Part shown: positions 25,205 through 29,272 of the stretch, one piece after another
Layout: every line of letters starts with the position of its first letter
How positions within the stretch are numbered: position 1 is the first letter of the stretch
From: Bacteroidales bacterium
Lineage (GTDB): Bacteria > Bacteroidota > Bacteroidia > Bacteroidales > UBA7960
DNA: 29,272 nucleotides
Direction of reading: 5' to 3'
Assembly (NCBI GenBank): GCA_003555385.1
Contig: PWHO01000117.1
Span: forward strand, 1 to 29,272
The notes under the pieces: generated by a model
What the model was told of the DNA's origin: nothing
Seen by the model: the letters and a program-made list of their open reading frames with translations, nothing else
Databases searched by the model: none
Made by a program: the position numbers and the translations under genes

Positions 25205-26501
25205 ACTCTCCGGGAACATCCGGCCTGGCAAATAATTCATACTCGGTCGCTCCCGTAATCAATACATTGGCAAACCGGCCCCCGGAAATCCCGGGGGCTT
25301 TTTCGATCAGTACTTCATTGTCCACCTCAGGAGAATCAAACTCGGTACGGCCAATGAAGTATTCCGCCTCTTCCCTGTCAACCAGTACAGGGAGATGCTG
25401 CCCGATCTTCGCACGGTTGATCTCCAATGAAATACCGGACTGCATTTCCATAATGGCAGCGGCTCTCTCTTCTTTTACCTGCTGCGAAACCGGATCTCCC
25501 AGTGCATAAGCTGCGGTACCTTCTTCGGGTGAATAAGTAAATACCCCCAAACGGTCAAAACGAACCGTCTCCACAAACTCCTTCAGTTCACGAAAGGCCT
25601 CTTCAGTTTCACCGGGGAAACCCGTCATCAGCGTTGTCCTTACGGCAATGCCCGGGATCCGGCTGCGCAGTTTCTGTAAAAACCTCAGGGTACCGTCACG
25701 GTCATGCCCCCGCCGCATCGCCCGCAACAGCTCATTGTTAATATGCTGCAGGGGGATATCCAGGTAATTGCAGATTTTTGGCTCAGCCGCCATGACCTCC
25801 AGCACTTCTTCGGGAAACTGACGGGGGTAAGCATAATGAAGACGGATCCAGGAAATCCCCTTCACCGCAATCAAAGCTCGCAGCAGGGGAGCGAGCATCG
25901 ATTTACTGTGGGTATCAACTCCGTAATAGGTCAGTTCCTGGGCAACCAATATCAGTTCCTTCACACCGCGATCAGCCAGCATAGCTGCCTCTTCCACCAA
26001 ATGGTCAATGGAAAGGGAAGTAAAAGGTCCCCTGATCATGGGAATGGCGCAGAACGAACAGCTGCGATCACAGCCTTCTGCAATTTTGAGGTACGCATAA
26101 TGGGATGGCGTACTCAGTATTCGTTCCTTACTCCCGGCTGTATATGGTTCTTTAAGATAGTCAAGGATGTCAGCCGGCTGATTGACTCCGAACCAGGCAT
26201 CTACCTCAGGAATTTCCTCCTTCAGGGCATCCAGATAGCGCTGCGAAAGACAACCACTCACCAGTACTTCCTTTACAATGCCTGCTTTGCGTGCCTCAAC
26301 CACCTCAAGGATGGTGTCAATACTTTCCTGTTTAGCATCCTGGATAAATCCGCAGGTATTGATAATTACCACGTCGGCCGCTCCTTCACCTTCATGCAGG
26401 AGATGGTAGCGATTGGCAGGAAGCTGTCCGATCAGTTTTTCCGAATCTACCTGGTTTTTTGAGCAGCCCAGGGTAATGACCCGAATGTTTTTTTTGTTCA
26501 C
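25194..26501 (-). CDS. rimO: Ribosomal protein S12 methylthiotransferase RimO
   Basis: This 435-aa radical-SAM enzyme with two Fe-S clusters methylthiolates a conserved aspartate of ribosomal protein S12. The N-terminal cluster cysteines are C13 (LGCSKNQVDSE), C50 (NTCGF) and C84 (SGCLSQRY). The radical-SAM cysteines are C144, C148 and C151 in CDRSCSFC. A C-terminal TRAM domain follows from about residue 370. The LGCSKNQVDSE start separates it from MiaB. The start codon is GTG (26499-26501), which places the N-terminus close to LGCSKN as in homologues. It follows ftsY by 14 bp and is the last gene of the rpmG-DUF4295-ftsY-rimO unit. Confidence 0.97.
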   Translation of the reverse strand: MNKKNIRVITLGCSKNQVDSEKLIGQLPANRYHLLHEGEGAADVVIINTCGFIQDAKQESIDTILEVVEARKAGIVKEVLVSGCLSQRYLDALKEEIPEVDAWFGVNQPADILDYLKEPYTAGSKERILSTPSHYAYLKIAEGCDRSCSFCAIPMIRGPFTSLSIDHLVEEAAMLADRGVKELILVAQELTYYGVDTHSKSMLAPLLRALIAVKGISWIRLHYAYPRQFPEEVLEVMAAEPKICNYLDIPLQHINNELLRAMRRGHDRDGTLRFLQKLRSRIPGIAVRTTLMTGFPGETEEAFRELKEFVETVRFDRLGVFTYSPEEGTAAYALGDPVSQQVKEERAAAIMEMQSGISLEINRAKIGQHLPVLVDREEAEYFIGRTEFDSPEVDNEVLIEKAPGISGGRFANVLITGATEYELFARPDVPGEFSS

Positions 26502-26515
26502 GTGTCAGAAATTGT

Positions 26516-27463
26516 CTATTGAAAAAGGGTATCCACAAAAGCTTCCCTGTCAAACACCTGAAGATCATCAATGGCCTCACCCACTCCGATGTATTTAACA
26601 GGAACACTCAACTGGTCGCTAACACCAAGAACAACTCCTCCTTTGGCTGTGCCATCGAGTTTGGTAATTGCCAGGGCATTGACTTCTGTTACCGAGGTAA
26701 ATTGCTTAGCCTGCTCAAAAGCATTTTGCCCGGTAGAACCGTCCAGGATCAGCAATACCTCATGCGGGGTTCCGGGAATCACCTTTTGCATAACCCGTTT
26801 GATTTTGGCCAGCTCATTCATCAGGTTTACTTTGTTGTGCAATCGACCAGCTGTATCAATAATGGCCACATCCATTTCGTTAGCCTTGGCATAGGCCAGG
26901 GTCTCATATGCCACGGAAGCAGGATCAGCACCCATGCCCTGAGAGACAATGGGAACACCGGCACGTTCAGACCAGATAGTCAGCTGATCCACTGCCGCAG
27001 CCCTGAAAGTATCAGCAGCTCCCATCACCACCTTTTTCCCGGATTCCTTAAACCGGTGGGCAAGTTTGCCGATGGTAGTCGTTTTACCGACGCCGTTTAC
27101 CCCAACGACCATAATGACATAAGGGCGGGTTTCCGCCTCGAGAATACCCGAAATTGTATTGGAATCATTCTCAAACAATAACGCTTTTACCTCTTCCCGC
27201 AGGATTCTGTTTAACTCATCTGTGCCCAGGTATTTATCTTTTGCCACCCTTTCTTCAATCCGTTCGATGATCTTAATGGTCGTGGCTACCCCCACATCTG
27301 AACTGATCAATACCTCTTCCAGGTCATCCAGCACCGAAGCATCCACTGTTGAACGGCCAGCCACCGCCTTGCTCATACGTGAGAATAAATTGGTGCGGGT
27401 TTTGGACAACCCCTTGTCGAGTTTCTCCTCCTTACCCTTGGAAAACATATCAAATAAGCCCAT
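26516..27463 (-). CDS. ftsY: Signal recognition particle receptor FtsY
   Basis: This 315-aa SRP GTPase delivers ribosome-nascent-chain complexes to the membrane translocon or insertase. It has only a short N-terminal extension before the NG domain, without the long acidic A domain of E. coli, as is usual in this phylum. The GTPase motifs are G1 GVNGVGKTTT (121-130), DTFRAAAVDQL, G3 DTAGRLHNK and G4 TKLDGTAKGG. The N domain spans about 15-100. The gene lies between DUF4295 (94 bp upstream) and rimO (14 bp downstream). Functionally it works with YidC, encoded elsewhere in the window. Confidence 0.97.
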   Translation of the reverse strand: MGLFDMFSKGKEEKLDKGLSKTRTNLFSRMSKAVAGRSTVDASVLDDLEEVLISSDVGVATTIKIIERIEERVAKDKYLGTDELNRILREEVKALLFENDSNTISGILEAETRPYVIMVVGVNGVGKTTTIGKLAHRFKESGKKVVMGAADTFRAAAVDQLTIWSERAGVPIVSQGMGADPASVAYETLAYAKANEMDVAIIDTAGRLHNKVNLMNELAKIKRVMQKVIPGTPHEVLLILDGSTGQNAFEQAKQFTSVTEVNALAITKLDGTAKGGVVLGVSDQLSVPVKYIGVGEAIDDLQVFDREAFVDTLFQ

Positions 27464-27557
27464 AGTTCATACAGTTGCCGGTGGGATACAAAATAAAATC
27501 AGACCTGCACCAACAATATGGAACAGATCTGAAAAGACACGCTCGTCCAGTAAAAAC

Positions 27558-27716
27558 CTACTTCTTTTTTGCAAGATATTCCTTTACTTTATCAGAAGCT
27601 ACAATTTCTTCCTCAAAAGCATAGGCACCTGACTTTTCAGATTTTTGCATCCGGATTACTTTGGCATAACCTTTACCCGATCCGGTTTTCAGTGTTGCAA
27701 CAACTTTCTTTGCCAT
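27558..27716 (-). CDS. DUF4295-family small basic protein
   Basis: This 52-aa ORF begins MAKKVVATLKTGSGKGYAKV, continues with RMQKSEKSGAYAFEEEIV and ends in KEYLAKKK. That is the pattern of the small DUF4295 proteins found between rpmG and ftsY in Bacteroidota. It is Lys-rich and soluble. Its place between a ribosomal protein and the SRP receptor suggests a ribosome-linked role, but the function is not known. Its start is 11 bp after the rpmG stop, so it is cotranscribed. Confidence 0.93.
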   Translation of the reverse strand: MAKKVVATLKTGSGKGYAKVIRMQKSEKSGAYAFEEEIVASDKVKEYLAKKK

Positions 27717-27727
27717 GATATCTCAGT

Positions 27728-27916
27728 TTATTTGGTTTCTTTGTGAATGGTCATCTTCCGGAGTATGGGATTGTATTTTTTCATTTCCATCCTGTCCGGG
27801 GTATTTTTTTTGTTTTTGGTAGTGATGTACCTGGAAGTACCCGGCACTCCACTGCTTTTGTGCTCAGTGCATTCCAAAATAACCTGTACCCTTGCGTCTT
27901 TCGATTTCTTAGCCAT
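27728..27916 (-). CDS. rpmG: 50S ribosomal protein L33
   Basis: This 62-aa ribosomal protein of the large subunit has the conserved sequence VQVILECTEHKSSGVPGTSR, then YITTKNKKNTPDRMEMKKYN and PILRKMTIHKE. Only one Cys (C16) is present, so this is the zinc-free form without paired CxxC motifs. It heads the rpmG-DUF4295-ftsY-rimO unit and has its own promoter directly upstream. rpmB (L28), which normally precedes rpmG in this cluster, is absent here. Confidence 0.97.
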   Translation of the reverse strand: MAKKSKDARVQVILECTEHKSSGVPGTSRYITTKNKKNTPDRMEMKKYNPILRKMTIHKETK

Positions 27917-27944
27917 GATATATTGCCTTTATATTTCAGGAGCG

Positions 27945-27977
27945 CAAAGATACACTTAATTCTTGAAAAAACACAAG
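27945..27977 (-). promoter_or_regulatory. rpmG operon promoter (CTTG-N21-TATCTTTG)
   Basis: On the - strand CTTG (27974-27977) is followed after 21 bp by TATCTTTG (27945-27952), a full match to TAnnTTTG with near-consensus -33 at accepted spacing. The predicted leader before the rpmG ATG is about 20 nt. Confidence 0.65.
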
Positions 27978-28023
27978 CTTTGGGATCATAATTTTTTCAC
28001 CAGGCAGAAAAACAAATGAGGGT

Positions 28024-28054
28024 TTTGGGTTCCTCTCCATTTTTTATATCTTTG
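28024..28054 (+). promoter_or_regulatory. FKBP gene promoter (TTTG-N19-TATCTTTG)
   Basis: TTTG (28024-28027) is followed after 19 bp by TATCTTTG (28047-28054). Both elements and the spacing match the Bacteroidota consensus exactly, the best promoter in the window. The predicted transcription start is near 28061, leaving a leader of about 75 nt that contains the hairpin at 28076-28106. Confidence 0.75.
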
Positions 28055-28075
28055 CAATTATAAATCAGACAGTTT

Positions 28076-28116
28076 CGGGATTTTCCTTCAATTGAGGGTA
28101 ATCCCGTTCATTTTTT
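28076..28116 (+). terminator. Terminator-like hairpin in the leader of the FKBP gene
   Basis: The outer stem CGGGATT (28076-28082) pairs with AATCCCG (28100-28106). Inside it CCTTC-AATT-GAGGG forms a second stem with one wobble pair. TTCATTTTTT follows at once. The structure lies between the promoter and the start codon at 28136 and is oriented for the + strand. It may be an attenuator, a partial terminator or an mRNA-stabilising leader hairpin. It is not needed to end an upstream gene, because the neighbour upstream (rpmG) is divergent. Confidence 0.55.
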
Positions 28117-28135
28117 AATCTAATTCAATTACATT

Positions 28136-28636
28136 ATGACGCAACCCGAAGCCAAAGTAATTGCACTCACCTATGAGCTGCGTGAAGGAGGGCCAGAAGG
28201 AGAGATGTTGGAATCTGTGAGCAAAGAAAAACCCATTGAGTTTTTATTTGGTGCCGGCCGGTTAAATGAGAGCTTTGAAAATAATGTGAAGGAGCTGAAA
28301 GAAGGTGAAGAATTTGAATTCACCATCAAAGCCGACCAGGCATATGGCCAGGTAAATGACAAAGCCGTTGTGGACCTTCCCAAAAGTATTTTCGTCATTG
28401 ACGGAAAACTCGCAGAAGATCTGCTTGTCGAGGGCAACATCATCAATATGGAAGACCAGGAAGGCAATCCGCACAGAGGCAAAATACTTGATATCGGTGA
28501 TGAAAAAGTCAAAATGGACTTTAACCACCCCCTGGCAGGAATGGACCTGCATTTCGAAGGGGAAGTCCTCAAGAAAAGAGAACCCACGCCGGAAGAACTG
28601 ACCCAGGGATTTGTAGATCCCCGTCCGAAAGAATAA
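28136..28636 (+). CDS. FKBP-type peptidyl-prolyl isomerase, SlyD-like
   Basis: This 166-aa cytoplasmic prolyl isomerase and chaperone is of the SlyD type. The split FKBP domain (about residues 5-70 and 125-150) contains PIEFLFGAGRLNESFENNV and VKELKEGEEFEFTI. Between the halves lies the insert-in-flap chaperone domain (about 73-125), where AYGQVNDKAVVDLPKSIF and NHPLAGMDLHFEGEV are typical. There is no His- or Cys-rich metal-binding tail as in E. coli SlyD; the C-terminus is short and acidic/proline-containing. It has a consensus promoter and a hairpin leader and ends in a strong terminator, so it is probably monocistronic. Confidence 0.93.
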   Translation: MTQPEAKVIALTYELREGGPEGEMLESVSKEKPIEFLFGAGRLNESFENNVKELKEGEEFEFTIKADQAYGQVNDKAVVDLPKSIFVIDGKLAEDLLVEGNIINMEDQEGNPHRGKILDIGDEKVKMDFNHPLAGMDLHFEGEVLKKREPTPEELTQGFVDPRPKE

Positions 28637-28661
28637 ATACCCGGCAAATACCATCAAATAG

Positions 28662-28708
28662 AATAAGGGCATTCTTCCTTCAGCGGAAGAGGGCCCTTAT
28701 TTTTTTTG
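28662..28708. terminator. Bidirectional intrinsic terminator between the FKBP and DUF454 genes
   Basis: AATAAGGGC (28662-28670) pairs perfectly over 9 bp with GCCCTTATT (28693-28701). An inner TTCC/GGAA stem is possible, and T residues follow to 28707. On the - strand the stem is followed by a weaker T-containing stretch. The right arm contains the stop codon of the convergent DUF454 gene (28697-28699). Confidence 0.88.
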
Positions 28709-29182
28709 CAGGGTTCTCAGGGAACTGATATGAATGGTCACACCGATGGCAATGGCCAGTAGCAAAAGGCGCACCCATAACAAAGTCACTGCGAATATGG
28801 CCGATATGCTGATGGTAATCCATAAAAGGGCAATGGATCCCTTTTTGACCTGTGCGGTTGTCCCCCTGTGGTCAAGGTAGTTTCGTATATGCTCGCCAAG
28901 AAACCGGTGATTGATCAGCCAGTAATAGAATCGCTCAGAGCTCCGGGCGTAACAATAGGTAGAGAGTAACAAAAAAGGCGTGGTCGGAAGGAGCGGAAGG
29001 GGTATTCCCAGCAAACCCAGACCAAGTGCAAGGGTGCCGGCCACCATCAGCAAAAACCGCTGTACGGGGTTCAGCTCCTTGCCAAAAGTAGGTTTTTCCC
29101 GCTTCAAGATGCCTCCCAAATTTAATATCTTTGACCCTGTTGTGTCATTCAAAACAGAAGTCGCAAAGATCGCAAAATTCAT
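28697..29182 (-). CDS. DUF454-family (YbaN-like) inner-membrane protein
   Basis: The family core is GTLALGLGLLGIPLPLLPTT, then PFLLLSTYCYARSSERFYYW and FLGEHIRNYLDHRG. Two or three further TM segments follow. The function of the family is unknown. The full open frame from the ATG at 29180-29182 gives 161 aa, about 35 residues more than usual before the core. A TTG at 29105-29107 preceded by GGAGG, or the ATG at 29045-29047, would give a more typical length. A TAAATTTG box on this strand (29117-29124) lies inside the extended frame and also favours a downstream start. The true start is therefore open, and the C-terminal part is secure. Confidence 0.83.
   Translation of the reverse strand: MNFAIFATSVLNDTTGSKILNLGGILKREKPTFGKELNPVQRFLLMVAGTLALGLGLLGIPLPLLPTTPFLLLSTYCYARSSERFYYWLINHRFLGEHIRNYLDHRGTTAQVKKGSIALLWITISISAIFAVTLLWVRLLLLAIAIGVTIHISSLRTLQKK
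29117..29133. promoter_or_regulatory. Back-to-back -7 boxes for the DUF454 gene and the partial gene
   Basis: On the - strand TAAATTTG (29117-29124) and on the + strand TATCTTTG (29126-29133) both fit TAnnTTTG fully and are only 1 bp apart. They point away from each other. Neither has a good -33 at 19-21 bp. The + box would serve the gene starting at 29189, with a leader of about 50 nt. Confidence 0.45.
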
Positions 29183-29188
29183 CTGACA

Positions 29189-29272
29189 ATGGAAACGAAA
29201 TCCAACCGGGAAACCATCTTTTACCTGGACAGCCCGAGGAATAATAATTTTGCTGTAACAAGCTTTCGGCCA
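29189..29272 (+). CDS. N-terminal fragment of an unidentified gene, cut by the window end
   Basis: An ATG at 29189 opens a frame of 28 codons that runs to the end of the window without a stop. It begins METKSNRETIFYLDSPRNNN. A -7 box (TATCTTTG, 29126-29133) lies upstream. There is no signal peptide. The fragment is too short to identify the product. Confidence 0.5.
   Translation, partial: METKSNRETIFYLDSPRNNNFAVTSFRP

Noticed and set aside
25704..26462. 252-codon + strand open frame opposite rimO
   Set aside because: It is a shadow of a well-supported radical-SAM gene, with no recognisable protein features.
26519..27181. 220-codon + strand open frame opposite ftsY
   Set aside because: It is antisense to a conserved GTPase gene; the long frame follows from the codon composition of ftsY.
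1..29272. CRISPR array, insertion sequence, prophage, tRNA or rRNA
   Set aside because: No array of regular repeats with spacers, transposase or integrase motif, terminal inverted repeats of a mobile element, cloverleaf, or rRNA-like stretch was seen on either strand.

Overview
The window is a gene-dense, housekeeping stretch of a Bacteroidota chromosome. It probably belongs to Bacteroidales or Marinilabiliales, but the order is only a guess. Four things point there: the short RpoD of 288 aa that lacks the long N-terminal region 1.1; the families DUF5606 and DUF4295; the rpmG-DUF4295-ftsY-rimO and pyrG-yidC gene orders; and promoter -7 boxes of the form TAnnTTTG in front of many genes. I see no insertion sequence, prophage, integrase, CRISPR array, tRNA or rRNA.

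Layout. 1-2.8 kb: a second, divergent RpoD-like sigma factor followed by rpe, converging on an MFS transporter. 3.0-4.2 kb: a small exported protein of unknown function with its own terminator, then a PsiE-family membrane protein. 4.2-14.0 kb, all on the + strand: pyrG, yidC, purB, an MsbA-like ABC exporter, a DUF5606 protein, pyrD (class 2) and a PDZ-containing aspartyl protease. 14.0-18.3 kb, on the - strand: htrA, canonical rpoD and a secreted 5'-nucleotidase-type metallophosphoesterase directly behind rpoD. 18.3-18.6 kb: a 301-bp divergent spacer rich in small repeats. 18.6-25.2 kb, on the + strand: dapF, a GNAT acetyltransferase, mltG, an alpha-D-phosphohexomutase and a large exported M14-type metallopeptidase. 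25.2-27.9 kb, on the - strand: rpmG, DUF4295, ftsY and rimO, that is, ribosome components, SRP receptor and ribosomal protein S12 modification. 28.1-29.3 kb: a SlyD-like FKBP isomerase with a hairpin leader, a DUF454 membrane protein, and the first 28 codons of an unidentified gene.

Themes: nucleotide synthesis (pyrG, pyrD, purB), envelope building and quality control (yidC, htrA, mltG, dapF, ABC exporter), and translation or protein targeting (rpmG, ftsY, rimO, FKBP). I see no obviously new multi-gene system. The points most worth a second look are the duplicated primary-type sigma factor, the terminator-like hairpin between promoter and start codon of the FKBP gene, the unknown small exported protein, and the repeat-rich htrA-dapF spacer. 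All family calls were made by reading motifs, not by database search.
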